From positions 1 to 38,691 of the forward strand of contig CAZDYP010000023.1 in the NCBI GenBank assembly GCA_964509505.1: a stretch of DNA of 38,691 nt. The letters are read 5' to 3'. Source of the stretch: CAZDYP01 sp964509505. Lineage in GTDB: Bacteria > Chloroflexota > Anaerolineae > JACRMK01. The notes under the pieces were generated by a model. It had not been told where the DNA came from and ran no database searches. It saw only the letters and a list, made by a program, of their open reading frames with translations. Below are positions 14,686 to 23,360 of the stretch, one piece after another (the stretch's first letter is position 1; every line of letters starts with the position of its first letter). Position numbers and translations under genes: made by a program.

Positions 14686-15225
14686 ATGTTCCTACCTGCT
14701 TGGAAAACCCTGACCTCGCGCGAGGTCTATAAAAACAAATGGATGCGCTTGCGCGAGGACATCGCCGAGATGCCCAATGGCCGGCAAACGGTCTATGGCG
14801 TCTGTGAGTTTGGGCAATGCGTCGGCGTCTTGCCATTCATAGATGATTCGCAGGTGGTGATGGTGCGACAATATCGCTACGTGCAGAAAGAAAATCATCG
14901 TTGGGAAATGCCGACGGGCGGTGTGCGCTTGGGCGAGTCGCTTGAGGCGGCGGCGCAGCGCGAACTGATGGAGGAAGTTGGTTATCGCGCAAACACGCTC
15001 ACCCACATTCACACTTATTACACGTCAAAGTCCGTGTGTGACGAGACCGCCCATCTCTACATCGGACGCGACTTGACCCGAGCTGTCGAAGCGCCTGATG
15101 ACACCGAATTTTTCGAGATAGCCGTCATGCCATTCAAGGACGTTTTGCAAATGGTGTTGGCGAGCGAGATACGTGATGGCATGACGGTGACCGCCGTGCT
15201 ATTGGCAGCATTGCAAATGAAGTGA
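14686..15225 (+). CDS. Nudix hydrolase, ADP-ribose pyrophosphatase-like
   Basis: A 179-residue Nudix enzyme that splits nucleoside-diphosphate compounds, probably an ADP-sugar. The Nudix box GVRLGESLEAAAQRELMEEVGY fits Gx5Ex7REUxEExGU (about residues 78-99; written here only in part: G...E...RELMEEVGY). Upstream VVMVRQYRY and REVYKNKWM are typical of ADPR-pyrophosphatase members. I chose ATG at 14686, because the longer frame from 14626 translates heptamer repeats. No good Shine-Dalgarno is seen. The DUF2064 gene follows 16 bases later. Confidence 0.83.
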   Translation: MFLPAWKTLTSREVYKNKWMRLREDIAEMPNGRQTVYGVCEFGQCVGVLPFIDDSQVVMVRQYRYVQKENHRWEMPTGGVRLGESLEAAAQRELMEEVGYRANTLTHIHTYYTSKSVCDETAHLYIGRDLTRAVEAPDDTEFFEIAVMPFKDVLQMVLASEIRDGMTVTAVLLAALQMK

Positions 15226-15241
15226 ACAAGGAGTTACTACG

Positions 15242-15913
15242 ATGCGTTGTGCGCTCGCCGTCATCGCCAAATCGCCGCTACGCGGTCAAGTGAAAACGAG
15301 GTTGTGTCCGCCGCTCACGCCCGACCAAGCTGCTGAGTTGTATCGGGCGTTTCTGTTGGACACGCTGGCATTGATCAACACGGTCAGCGGGGTCGAGCCA
15401 GCGGTGTTGTTCACGCCGACGGAAGCCGAAGCGGACTTTCGCTCGTTCACGCCCGCGCATTTTTTCTTTGTGCCACAACGCGGCGCGGACTTAGGCGAGC
15501 GTCTGCCCAACGGCTTACATGATTTTTTCGCGCTTGGCTACGCTGCCGCCGTCATCATGGACTCCGATTCGCCCACGTTGCCGCGCGCTTATTTGCAAGA
15601 GCTGTTCACGCTGCTCGCCAAGCCGACGTGCGACGTGGTGTTGGGCCCTTGCGCTGATGGCGGTTATTATGCCGTCGGTATGAAGCGAACACATCGTGAA
15701 ATTTTTCAGCGCATCACGTGGAGCACCGACGTGGTGCTGGAGGAAACTTTGCAACGCGCACGTGATGCGCAGCTTTCTGTCGCACTTGCCCCGACATGGT
15801 ATGATATAGACCAGGGCGAGGCGTTAGCGCGTTTGCAGACGGAGCTCAAGACACTCCCAGCCTCGCTCGCAACACACACTCGCGCAGTTATGCGCTCACT
15901 CAATGGAGGCTGA
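15242..15913 (+). CDS. DUF2064 (TIGR04282-type) nucleotidyl/glycosyltransferase-like protein
   Basis: A 223-residue protein of the GT-A fold. It has the N-terminal AVIAKSPLRGQVKTRL, IMDSDSPTLP for the metal site and GPCADGGYYAVGM, the hallmark of this family. TIGR04282 members are annotated as arsenosugar-biosynthesis glycosyltransferases and often accompany a GT2 partner and radical SAM enzymes; such genes are present here at 7273, 13448 and 16947, but not adjacent as a set. Ribosome binding site AAGGAG lies at a good distance. True substrate unknown. Confidence 0.8.
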   Translation: MRCALAVIAKSPLRGQVKTRLCPPLTPDQAAELYRAFLLDTLALINTVSGVEPAVLFTPTEAEADFRSFTPAHFFFVPQRGADLGERLPNGLHDFFALGYAAAVIMDSDSPTLPRAYLQELFTLLAKPTCDVVLGPCADGGYYAVGMKRTHREIFQRITWSTDVVLEETLQRARDAQLSVALAPTWYDIDQGEALARLQTELKTLPASLATHTRAVMRSLNGG

Positions 15914-15916
15914 ACC

Positions 15917-16933
15917 ATGTCGCATGACGAATCAAGTGAAAGCAAGCCTAGCAAGAGCGGAGGCTCGTTCTGGACGACGCTGCCCGGTATTCTCACGGGT
16001 TGCGCTGCGCTCATCACGGCGATTGGCGGGGTGTTAGGCACGTTGGTTGCGCTGGGTATCATCACGCCTGCCACAGAGCCCACCGCCACACCCCCAGCGG
16101 CGCCAACGCTTGTGGCAACACGCGCCGTCACGCTATTGCCGCCCACGCCCCCACAAGCAACTCCACTACCTGCGCCTTCTCCAACCAACACATCGATCGC
16201 TCCGCCCACATCCACGCCGACGCCGACACGCACACCGACACCCACGCCCACGCCAGCGCCGCCTGCCGCGCCTAGCAATCTGGCGGCGGCTGTTGCCTCG
16301 CAAACTTCAATGCAACTGAAATGGATTGACAACGCAAACAACGAATCAGGATTCTATGTCTATCAAGCGGGCGTCGCAGCGCCTGTGGCAACTGCTGCGG
16401 CGAGCGCTGGCGCTGGCGGCACACTCATCGCCACTGTGGGCAACCTGCAATGCGGCGTCAGTTACAGTTTCACTGTGCGCGCCTACCATGCAACAGGTCT
16501 GTCGGCTAGCAGCAATACCGCTACGAATGCGACAACCTGCCAAGTCATCGTGACGTTTACCGAAGTGACGATCCATGAAGATACCGACGCGCCGACAGCC
16601 ACGGATCCGCTGGGGCGCGGCGAATTGTGGTTTGATTTCGATGTCAATGGAACAGTCCGTCGCTGGCCCTCTAGCGGCACAGAGTCTATTGGCTCAGGCG
16701 AAAGGAAAACGCTTAATGTAGCGGCGGTTTCCTTGAACCTCACGCGCAGTCAGAGCTTGACCATCGCCGTCAAAGGCGCTGATAACGATACCTCAGATGC
16801 CGACGATTCACTGGGGACTGTGAAAGAAGTTTTTGTTGGCTCTAATCGCTGGTCCGAGGGCGGTCCGTATTGCAAGCGTAGCAGCAGCCCCAATTACTTT
16901 ACGATTTGTTTCAAGATTGACGTAAATCCATGA
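15917..16933 (+). CDS. Membrane-anchored Pro/Thr-rich protein with fibronectin type III-like domain
   Basis: A 338-residue protein: short cytoplasmic N-terminus, one membrane helix (about residues 26-52), a Pro/Thr-rich linker (about 53-115), then a fibronectin III-like domain (APSNLAAAV... MQLKWIDNANNESGFYVY) to about 208, and a C-terminal beta domain with acidic DADDSLG repeats and two cysteines (YCKRSS, FTICF). It is probably exported and anchored at the cell surface. GGAGG inside the end of the DUF2064 gene serves as ribosome binding site. No catalytic motif is visible. Confidence 0.7.
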   Translation: MSHDESSESKPSKSGGSFWTTLPGILTGCAALITAIGGVLGTLVALGIITPATEPTATPPAAPTLVATRAVTLLPPTPPQATPLPAPSPTNTSIAPPTSTPTPTRTPTPTPTPAPPAAPSNLAAAVASQTSMQLKWIDNANNESGFYVYQAGVAAPVATAAASAGAGGTLIATVGNLQCGVSYSFTVRAYHATGLSASSNTATNATTCQVIVTFTEVTIHEDTDAPTATDPLGRGELWFDFDVNGTVRRWPSSGTESIGSGERKTLNVAAVSLNLTRSQSLTIAVKGADNDTSDADDSLGTVKEVFVGSNRWSEGGPYCKRSSSPNYFTICFKIDVNP

Positions 16934-16946
16934 GTGCGGAGAGCGC

Positions 16947-17963
16947 ATGTCTGAAACGCGCACAACCCTTGCGCCCTTGTTACCTACTTGTCTTTACATC
17001 GAAGTAACCAACCGTTGCAACTCCTTGTGTGAAACTTGCCCACGTACCTTCGTCACGCGCGAACCGCTGGGCGACATCACCTGGGACAACTTCACGCGCG
17101 TGGTGGACAGCAACCCTGTGCTGAATCGCGCCGTGTTGCACGGCATCGGCGAGCCGACCATGCACAAAGACTTGCTCAAGATGATCGAGTATCTCAAAGC
17201 GCGCAACGTCTATGTGCTGTTCAACACGAATGCCGTGTTGCTCAATCGCGCGCTGCAGGAGAAACTGATTGCGTCGGGTTTAGATGAGCTACGCATTTCG
17301 TTGGACGGCGCGACGCCCGAAACGTATTTCAAGATTCGCGGCATCCCCGCATTCGAGAAGGTCATTGCCCACAGCGCCGAGATGATTCAGACGAAGCACG
17401 CACTGAACGCGCCCAATCCCAAACTCTGTTTTTACTTTACGGGCATGCAAGCCAATCTACCCGAACTGCCCGACGTGTTTCGTATCGCGGCGCGCATCGG
17501 CATGCCCGAAGTGTATCTGCAACGTCTGACGTTTTTTGACGATGGTATGGCAACTGCCGACCAAGCCATCTTCACGGTCTATGGCGACGACGAACGCGAG
17601 CGTGCCATCATCGCCGAATGCGAGCGACTCGCGCACGAATTCGGCATCGCGTTCAATGGCTCAGGCGCGACCACGGCGCGCGGCAGTCTTGAGCAAGCCA
17701 TCCACAAACCGAAGCACCCCTGGCAACGCTGCATGAGACCATGGACGGTGGGTTACGTGACGGCGAATGGCAACGCCTTGCCGTGTTGCATCGCGCCGTT
17801 TACGGGCGTGCCTTATCGTGACCTCATCCTAGGCAACGCATTCGGCGAGGAGGGCTTCGCAGCGGTTTACAATAACGAGCGTTACCTCCAATTCCGCGAA
17901 AAATTTTTGAGCGATACGCCGCCTGCTTCCTGCGCGGGGTGTGGCAGCAAGTGGAGCATCTAA
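16947..17963 (+). CDS. Radical SAM protein with SPASM-like C-terminus
   Basis: A 338-residue radical SAM enzyme: CNSLCETC (CxxxCxxC, about residues 20-27) in YIEVTNRCNSLCETCPRTF, then LHGIGEPTMH in place of the GGEP motif and RISLDGATPETY. The C-terminal part has Cys residues in RCMRPW, NALPCCIAPF and SCAGCG, matching a SPASM domain that holds one or two extra iron-sulfur clusters. This group includes enzymes that modify peptides or cofactors. No precursor-peptide gene is evident beside it. GGAGAG precedes the ATG. The DUF2079 gene follows. Confidence 0.85.
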   Translation: MSETRTTLAPLLPTCLYIEVTNRCNSLCETCPRTFVTREPLGDITWDNFTRVVDSNPVLNRAVLHGIGEPTMHKDLLKMIEYLKARNVYVLFNTNAVLLNRALQEKLIASGLDELRISLDGATPETYFKIRGIPAFEKVIAHSAEMIQTKHALNAPNPKLCFYFTGMQANLPELPDVFRIAARIGMPEVYLQRLTFFDDGMATADQAIFTVYGDDERERAIIAECERLAHEFGIAFNGSGATTARGSLEQAIHKPKHPWQRCMRPWTVGYVTANGNALPCCIAPFTGVPYRDLILGNAFGEEGFAAVYNNERYLQFREKFLSDTPPASCAGCGSKWSI

Positions 17964-17995
17964 GAGACAAGGACACGCGGACACGAGTAAATGAG

Positions 17996-20005
17996 ATGGC
18001 GAAGCTCTTGCCTCGTCTCCTCGTTTACTCGTTCACGCTGTTCTACGTCTTCACGCTCTCTTACCTCTCGCTCGCGCGTCACGCCGCGCATCAGACCAAC
18101 GCGCTCGACCTTGGCTATTACAGCAACACCCTGTGGAACACGCTGCACGGTCAGCCGTTCCGCTTCACGACCTATCACGACGCGGCGTTCGCCTTTCCCG
18201 AATTTGACCCACGCGCCATCAAACAACCCGACAATCTGCTTGCTTATCACGTCGAGCCGATTCTGTTGCCGCTCTCTCTTTTGTATTGGTTTTTCCCTGA
18301 CCTGCGTGCTGTGCTGATTTTGCAAACGCTCGTCTTGGCAAGCGGCGCGTTGCCCACGTATGCGATCGCGCGAAGACGATTGGCTCCTCAACCTTCTGAC
18401 CGCGCGACGAACCAACTACGCGACTACGCGACGCTCGTCTTTCCGCTTGTTTATCTACTCTCGCCTTCGCTCATCGGCGCGAACCTCTCCGACTTTCATC
18501 CCGTTTCGTTCAGCGCGGCGTTGTTCCTCTGGGCGTTCGATGCGCTTGAGCGGCGCGCATTAAAAACCTATGTGACGCTTCTCATTGTCATCTTGTCATT
18601 GAAAGAGGAGATGGGGTTGATGGTGTTGATGTGGGGGATGTGGCAAGTGGCGGATAGCTTATGGCAGATGCCGAGTGGCGAGTGGCAGGTGGCAGGTGAC
18701 AAGCGGCGAGTGGCCAGTAGCAAGTGGCGAGTGGCGTTGCTGACAATGGCACTGGCGGTGGTATGGACAGTGGGTGTGGTATTGATTCAACGTGAGGCGG
18801 CGGGGCGCAATGGCTCGTTGTTCTTCGCGCGCTATGCGTGGTTGGGGCAGACGCCGCGCGCGATGGCGACGAATTTGTTTACGACGACGGCGCTGTGGGA
18901 TTGGCTCATGCAACCCGATGTATATGGCTATCTGGTTTTTCTGTTGGCGCAAGTGGGCTTCAGCGCGTTGCTCGCGCCAGAGGTGTTGCTCATCGCGCTT
19001 CCCGAAATTGCCATCAATACCTTGAGCAACTTCGATTGGATGCGCTCAGGCATCGCGCATTACTCCGCGCCGATTGTGCCGTGGTTGGTCATTGCGGCCA
19101 TTGTCGGAACCAAGAGGGCAAGGGACATATCTCTACCTTCTAACCTCCAATCTTTAATTTTCAGTTTTCTCATTCTCATCATCCTTGCCTCCGCCACTGA
19201 CCAATGTTATCGCGCAGGGCAACTGCCGTTCACGCCAGCTTTCACACCCTATCGCGTGACGGAACACCATCGCCGCTTAACGACGATCATCGCACACATC
19301 CCATCTGCTGCGAAAGTCTCGGCGCAATCGTCACTCTATCCGCACATCAGCACGCGCGCCAATGCGTATCTGTTCCCAACCGTCGGCGACGCCGATTACA
19401 TTTTGCTCGACGTGACGGGACAAACGTATCCCATCGCCTCATTTGAGTATGCGTCGCGCATACAACCACTCTTGGACGATACCCCATTTGGCATTGTGGC
19501 TGCGGAGGATGGTTACTTGCTGTTAGCGCGGAATCAACGCGCGAACCAAACATTGCCCGATGCGTTCTTCGCGTTCGCGCGCGCCAATGAGCGTCTCATT
19601 GAACAGCCAATGGGTGTGCGCTTTGGCGACAACCTCGAATTGTTAGGTTACGATTTTGAATTACTCGCGCCGCGCCACGCGCCGCAACCGGCTGTGACCG
19701 TCCGCACCTATTGGCGCGCGTTGCGTTCTATCACCACGCCGCAGCGTATCGTCGTCCAATTCTACGCGCCTGAAGGGTATCGCGCCTACAGCGCGACGAA
19801 CTCCCCCACTGAACAATGGTATCCGACGACGCGCTGGCAAGTTGGCGAGGTCATCGTCGTCGAGCAGCGCGATATTCACATGAGGCGCGGCGGCAAGATA
19901 GGCGTCAGCGTCGAACAGATCCAGTCGACCATCATCATCCAACCGCAAGTGAGCGCGAGCGAGCTGCTTGAGGAGGGTGTGCTCAAGCTAGTGGAGGTGC
20001 GATAG
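17996..20005 (+). CDS. DUF2079 polytopic membrane protein carrying a heptapeptide repeat insert
   Basis: A 669-residue membrane protein with many helices. SLARHAAHQTNALDLGYYSNTLWNTLHGQPF near the start and HVEPILLPL, then NLSDFHPVSF and LSLKEEMGLM, are typical of DUF2079, a family related to GT-C glycosyltransferases/mannosyltransferases. The C-terminal third is a soluble beta-rich domain. ATG at 17996 is chosen over 17939, which lies inside the preceding radical SAM gene. A cytosolic loop (about residues 215-247) consists of translated heptamer repeats, described separately. Role in envelope glycan assembly is inferred from the family. Confidence 0.78.
   Translation: MAKLLPRLLVYSFTLFYVFTLSYLSLARHAAHQTNALDLGYYSNTLWNTLHGQPFRFTTYHDAAFAFPEFDPRAIKQPDNLLAYHVEPILLPLSLLYWFFPDLRAVLILQTLVLASGALPTYAIARRRLAPQPSDRATNQLRDYATLVFPLVYLLSPSLIGANLSDFHPVSFSAALFLWAFDALERRALKTYVTLLIVILSLKEEMGLMVLMWGMWQVADSLWQMPSGEWQVAGDKRRVASSKWRVALLTMALAVVWTVGVVLIQREAAGRNGSLFFARYAWLGQTPRAMATNLFTTTALWDWLMQPDVYGYLVFLLAQVGFSALLAPEVLLIALPEIAINTLSNFDWMRSGIAHYSAPIVPWLVIAAIVGTKRARDISLPSNLQSLIFSFLILIILASATDQCYRAGQLPFTPAFTPYRVTEHHRRLTTIIAHIPSAAKVSAQSSLYPHISTRANAYLFPTVGDADYILLDVTGQTYPIASFEYASRIQPLLDDTPFGIVAAEDGYLLLARNQRANQTLPDAFFAFARANERLIEQPMGVRFGDNLELLGYDFELLAPRHAPQPAVTVRTYWRALRSITTPQRIVVQFYAPEGYRAYSATNSPTEQWYPTTRWQVGEVIVVEQRDIHMRRGGKIGVSVEQIQSTIIIQPQVSASELLEEGVLKLVEVR
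18640..18737. repeat. In-frame heptamer array inside the DUF2079 gene
   Basis: Fourteen consecutive 7-bp units of the type GTGGCGA/GTGGCAG in unbroken register. Because three units equal 21 nt, the protein shows a 7-residue repeat with W-Q-V-A or W-R-V-A at each start. The same unit type is otherwise seen only in intergenic arrays. Confidence 0.92.
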
Positions 20006-20095
20006 CGCATTGTTGCGGAGACTATCCGGTTTTCGCATGAGGTTGGCGCGCTGCTACTGTTTCGTTACACTTTTCAAGGCAAGGAAGGTATCGCA

Positions 20096-20127
20096 AAAAT
20101 GAAGCGCCAAAGGGCAGCCCTTGGCGC
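20096..20127 (-). terminator. Intrinsic terminator of the minus-strand cyclase remnant
   Basis: On the minus strand GCGCCAA, a short GC stem, then TTGGCGC is followed by TTCATTTTTGCG. The 7-bp stem plus inner 3 bp and the T-rich tail fit a factor-independent terminator 14 bases beyond the stop at 20141. Confidence 0.65.
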
Positions 20128-20140
20128 AGTTTACAGCGTG

Positions 20141-20637
20141 CTACGTTTTCCCCATCAACCGCCACGCTTCAATCTCACCTCGTTCCTTCACCGTGATTGT
20201 GCCGCGCGGCTCACGCGCATACCGCTCGTGTAGCTTTTCATAGGTCGCGCGCGTCAGCCGAATCTCCCCCACACACCCATGCGACGCCATGCGGCTCGCT
20301 AAATTCATTGTATCATCCCACAAGTCATAACTGAATTTCTGTATGCCGCTCACACCCGCCACGACAAGTCCCGTGTGCATTCCGCTGCGAACTTGCAACG
20401 CGCCGTTCGCCATGTGCGCCAATTCATCGCGCATGGCGAGCGACATCTCCGCCGGGACTCATGCCTCCATTATGACACACTGCGAGACTTTTGTTATTCA
20501 AAAATCAGTAATCGTAGCGCCAACGCCACGCGCGAGATGAGGATGGACTGAGTGAAGTAATGTTGGTGGAAACGCGTTTCCACTTCGGCGGGAAAGCGCA
20601 GCCAATTGAGCTGGGCATCAGAAATGGAGAACTCCAT
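20141..20637 (-). pseudogene. Remnant of a membrane-bound class III adenylate/guanylate cyclase
   Basis: Two pieces on the minus strand belong together. The first (20637-20494, 47 codons, starts MEFSISDAQLNWLRFPAEVE and ends in TAA) looks like the N-terminus of a membrane cyclase. The second (from 20446 or slightly upstream to 20141) encodes only the last 100 residues of a class III cyclase domain: LQVRSGMHTGLVVAGVSG, DLWDDTMNLASRM and EPRGTITVKERGE. The transmembrane part and first half of the catalytic domain with the metal-binding aspartates are missing, and the usual WGDT motif reads WDDT. An internal deletion is the simplest explanation; a misassembly is an alternative. Confidence 0.75.
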
Positions 20638-20683
20638 GAAACCCTCCGCGCAAAACCGCCGTCTCCTTGGCGGTCTTCACGAT

Positions 20684-22387
20684 TCACTCTCGCAACAACC
20701 TCCTCAACTGCTCACGCAACTCCGCAGGCGTGAACGGCTTCTGCATGAATGCCACCGCCTCATCGCTTGCCAAGCCATGGAGCGCTTCCTGTCCACTGTA
20801 ACCGCTCATCAATAGCACGCGCGCTTGTGGATGGAGCTGGCGCAGCGCGCGGAAGGTTTCATTACCATCCATGTGCGGCATTGTCATGTCGAGCAACGTG
20901 CAGCTAATTTCAGACGCATACACCCGCGCCAGCGCCAGCGCCTCACGTCCATCCGCCGCTTGCAAAACGCTAAAGCCCAAACGTTCCAACATGCGCGTCG
21001 TCACCGCACGCACACCAGGCTCATCATCCACGACGAGCAAGAGTCCATGTCCACGCCACTCCGTCTCAGGTTGGGTTGTGACGGGTTGTGTTATGGTGGG
21101 CAGCGCACGCACGGGCAATAGAACCCTAAACGTCGTGCCGCGCCCCAACGCGCTCGTGACCTGTAGCGCGCCTTTGTGTCCGCGCGCGATGCCTAGCACG
21201 GCTGCGAGGCCCAAGCCACGCCCTGTCGTTTTGGTCGTGAAGAACGGCTCGAAGATTTTTGCTTGCGTCGCTTCGTCCATGCCACAACCCGTATCGGCGA
21301 CGGTCAGGCATACATAGTCGCCTGCGGGGAGATTGGCGCCCAAATGCATCTCGTGGAGCAATGCGCGGTCAGCATGAATCACATCGGTCGTCACTGTGAT
21401 GTCGCCCTGCTGGTGGCCCAGCGCATCAGACGCATTGACCATCAGATTCATCACAATTTGGCGCAATTGGGTCGCGTCGGCTTCGATGAGCGGCAAATCG
21501 GGCGTGAGGTGGAAATGTAACGTGGCTTGTTTTGTGATGGAGACCCGCAACAGGTGCGACAGCTCTATGATAATCTCGTTCAGCTGGACAGACTGCACGG
21601 CGAAGCGTCCGCGCCCTGCATAGGCGAGCATCTGCTGCGTGAGGTCACTGGCGCGTTTAGCTGCGATTTCGATATCCTCTAACGCAGGGCGTAGCGGCGA
21701 ATCGGCCGGCAATTCCAGCAGCGCCAGTCCCGCATTGCCTAAAACCGAAACCAGCAAGTTGTTGAAGTCGTGCGCGATGCCGCCCGCCAGCACGCCGAGG
21801 CTTTCGAGTTTTTGCGCTTCCAGCAACTTGCGCTCCAGCGCGCGCGTCATCTCTTCGTTGCGCTTGCGCTCGGTGATGTCACGTGCGACGATAACCAGAT
21901 AAGCGCATTCGCCGTCGCAAATCACACTGCTGCTTGATTCGAGTACGCGCCATGAGCCATCCTTATGCCGCATTCGATATTCGAGCTTGACGCCTTTGCC
22001 GGTGCGCAGCGCCTCGCGCGCAGCCTTGATCAACTGCGGGCGGTCGTCCGGGTGGACCTGCTCAAAGGCCCAGGTGTGTTGCAATTCTTCAGCTGTGTAG
22101 CCGAGAATGGTTTGGTACGATGGGCTGTTATACAAGCGTTGGTCATTCGCATCAATGACGGCGATTAGATCTGCCGCATGTTCCGCAATCAAGCGATAGT
22201 ATTGCTCTAGCGGCGACTCTTGGGGAGTGGGTGTGCGCGCCGCTGGGCGTGTGTGAGTTGCTGACGCTTCTCGCCCCAACCAAGGCGGCCTTAGCCATGC
22301 ACTCCAATCGAAGATGCGCGCCACAACTGCGCTCAACTCGCTAGTCCCCCCCAGGATATTTCTGTTGAGTATCAACTTATGTAGCAT
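20684..22387 (-). CDS. PAS hybrid histidine kinase with C-terminal receiver domain
   Basis: A 567-residue soluble signalling protein. A PAS domain (about residues 60-175, ending ARDITERKR) is followed by a coiled segment, a phospho-acceptor domain with His206 in GGIAHDFNNLL, an ATPase domain with the N box MNLMVNASDA, DTGCGMD, FEPFFTTK and GRGLGLA, then a receiver domain (about 445-560) with DDE, the phospho-Asp in LLDMTMPHMDG and the Lys in MQKPF. The AHDFNN type belongs to the NtrB-like HisKA group. There are no membrane helices, so the PAS domain senses a cytosolic signal. No response-regulator output gene is adjacent; the cyclase remnant lies just downstream. Confidence 0.9.
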   Translation of the reverse strand: MLHKLILNRNILGGTSELSAVVARIFDWSAWLRPPWLGREASATHTRPAARTPTPQESPLEQYYRLIAEHAADLIAVIDANDQRLYNSPSYQTILGYTAEELQHTWAFEQVHPDDRPQLIKAAREALRTGKGVKLEYRMRHKDGSWRVLESSSSVICDGECAYLVIVARDITERKRNEEMTRALERKLLEAQKLESLGVLAGGIAHDFNNLLVSVLGNAGLALLELPADSPLRPALEDIEIAAKRASDLTQQMLAYAGRGRFAVQSVQLNEIIIELSHLLRVSITKQATLHFHLTPDLPLIEADATQLRQIVMNLMVNASDALGHQQGDITVTTDVIHADRALLHEMHLGANLPAGDYVCLTVADTGCGMDEATQAKIFEPFFTTKTTGRGLGLAAVLGIARGHKGALQVTSALGRGTTFRVLLPVRALPTITQPVTTQPETEWRGHGLLLVVDDEPGVRAVTTRMLERLGFSVLQAADGREALALARVYASEISCTLLDMTMPHMDGNETFRALRQLHPQARVLLMSGYSGQEALHGLASDEAVAFMQKPFTPAELREQLRRLLRE

Positions 22388-22430
22388 AACCGTTCACTCC
22401 ACCTGCCCGCCTTTGGTCATCGTTATGAAG

Positions 22431-22527
22431 GTGTTTTGCCGTCAGTGTAGAAGGCGCCGCTACACTGCCGGATGCCGCTTTCGGCTTCTGGCAGCGCAGT
22501 GGGGCCTCCTACGGATTGTCAAAACAC
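22431..22527. mobile_element. Long imperfect hairpin, possible MITE
   Basis: GTGTTTTG (22431-22438) pairs with CAAAACAC (22520-22527). Inside, CAGTGTAG (22443-22450) pairs with CTACACTG (22460-22467), or alternatively the whole segment folds into one rod whose tip is TGCCGGATGCCG-CTTT-CGGCTTCTGGCA (22466-22493). The outer arms are similar in inverted orientation for about 30 bp. No target duplication is clear. It lies between divergent genes (kinase and sigma factor) and could also be a regulatory RNA. Confidence 0.4.
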
Positions 22528-22614
22528 TCCCTAAGGCATAGTTGACGGGGATTCTGATATGTCTTCTCCGCGTATAGTCTTACGACGGAGCAGTTTGTTA
22601 CATGTCCCCCTTCT

Positions 22615-22643
22615 TTGACGCTCTTCTGCCGTTTCGCTATACT
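22615..22643 (+). promoter_or_regulatory. Sigma-70-type promoter of the first ECF sigma gene
   Basis: TTGACG (22615-22620), 17-bp spacer, TATACT (22638-22643). Both hexamers match consensus at five of six positions. Transcription would begin near 22650, giving a leader of about 28 nt before the ATG at 22678. Confidence 0.75.
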
Positions 22644-22677
22644 CTCGCTATTCAGCTCGCTCAAAGGCTTTTATGGT

Positions 22678-23349
22678 ATGACTATCCTTCAGCCCCAAGA
22701 TTCCATTTTCTTGGGCGCGTCCGCCGATGATTGGCGTCTGGTCGAAAAGTTGCGCGCGGGCGACGAAGAGGCGTTCATGGCGCTCGTCCAGCAATATCAA
22801 AACATGCTGACGCGGCTGGCGCTCATGTACGTATCGAACCGTGAAGTTGCCCATGAGGTCGTGCAAGAAACGTGGCTAGGCGTGTTGCAGAGCATCCATC
22901 GCTTCGAAGGGCGCGCGTCGCTGAAGACGTGGCTCTATCGTATCTTGACTAACTGCGCGAAAAAGCGCGGGGTGCGCGAAGACCGCTATGTGCCATTAGC
23001 TACCTTCGCCGATGACGAATCGGACGATGCGCCTACGGTGGAGCCTGCGCGTTTCCATGCGGCTACCCATCCGCAATGGCCGTATCACTGGGCTACGCCG
23101 CCGCAAGACTGGGATGGGAGCGTGGAAAAGCGGCTGCTCTCACAAGAAGCGCATGAACTTATCCAACAGACGATCAAGACGTTGCCTGACCAGCAGCGCG
23201 CGGTCATCACGCTACGCGACATCGAAGGGTGGAGCGCCGCAGAAGTTTGTAACAGCTTGGGGATTAGTGAGGCCAACCAACGAGTCTTATTGCATCGCGC
23301 GCGCGCGCGCGTGCGCCGCGTTCTGGAAAACTATTTTGCCGAAACATAG
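22678..23349 (+). CDS. ECF-type RNA polymerase sigma factor
   Basis: A 223-residue sigma-70 family factor with region 2 (about residues 20-90: EEAFMALVQQYQNMLTRLALMYV, EVVQETWLGVLQSIHRFEGRA, LKTWLYRI) and region 4 (about 158-215: LPDQQRAVITLRDIEGWSAAEVCNSLGISEANQRVLLHRARARVR as helix-turn-helix; quoted only in part here). The linker of about 60 residues is longer than usual and acidic. ATG at 22678 has AAAGG about 11 bases upstream; longer frames lack family sequence. The anti-sigma gene follows after 11 bases, so regulation by the partner is expected. Confidence 0.88.
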   Translation: MTILQPQDSIFLGASADDWRLVEKLRAGDEEAFMALVQQYQNMLTRLALMYVSNREVAHEVVQETWLGVLQSIHRFEGRASLKTWLYRILTNCAKKRGVREDRYVPLATFADDESDDAPTVEPARFHAATHPQWPYHWATPPQDWDGSVEKRLLSQEAHELIQQTIKTLPDQQRAVITLRDIEGWSAAEVCNSLGISEANQRVLLHRARARVRRVLENYFAET

Positions 23350-23360
23350 TCGAGCCAAAC

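Noticed and set aside
15706..16341. A minus-strand frame rich in Val and Gly repeats
   Set aside because: It is the shadow of the Pro/Thr-rich linker of the Fn3 protein.
15242..17963. A complete arsenosugar biosynthesis cluster
   Set aside because: DUF2064 and radical SAM genes are present, but no arsenite methyltransferase or typical ArsS-like sequence was found.
20141..20446. A functional adenylate cyclase
   Set aside because: The first half of the catalytic domain with the metal-binding residues is missing.
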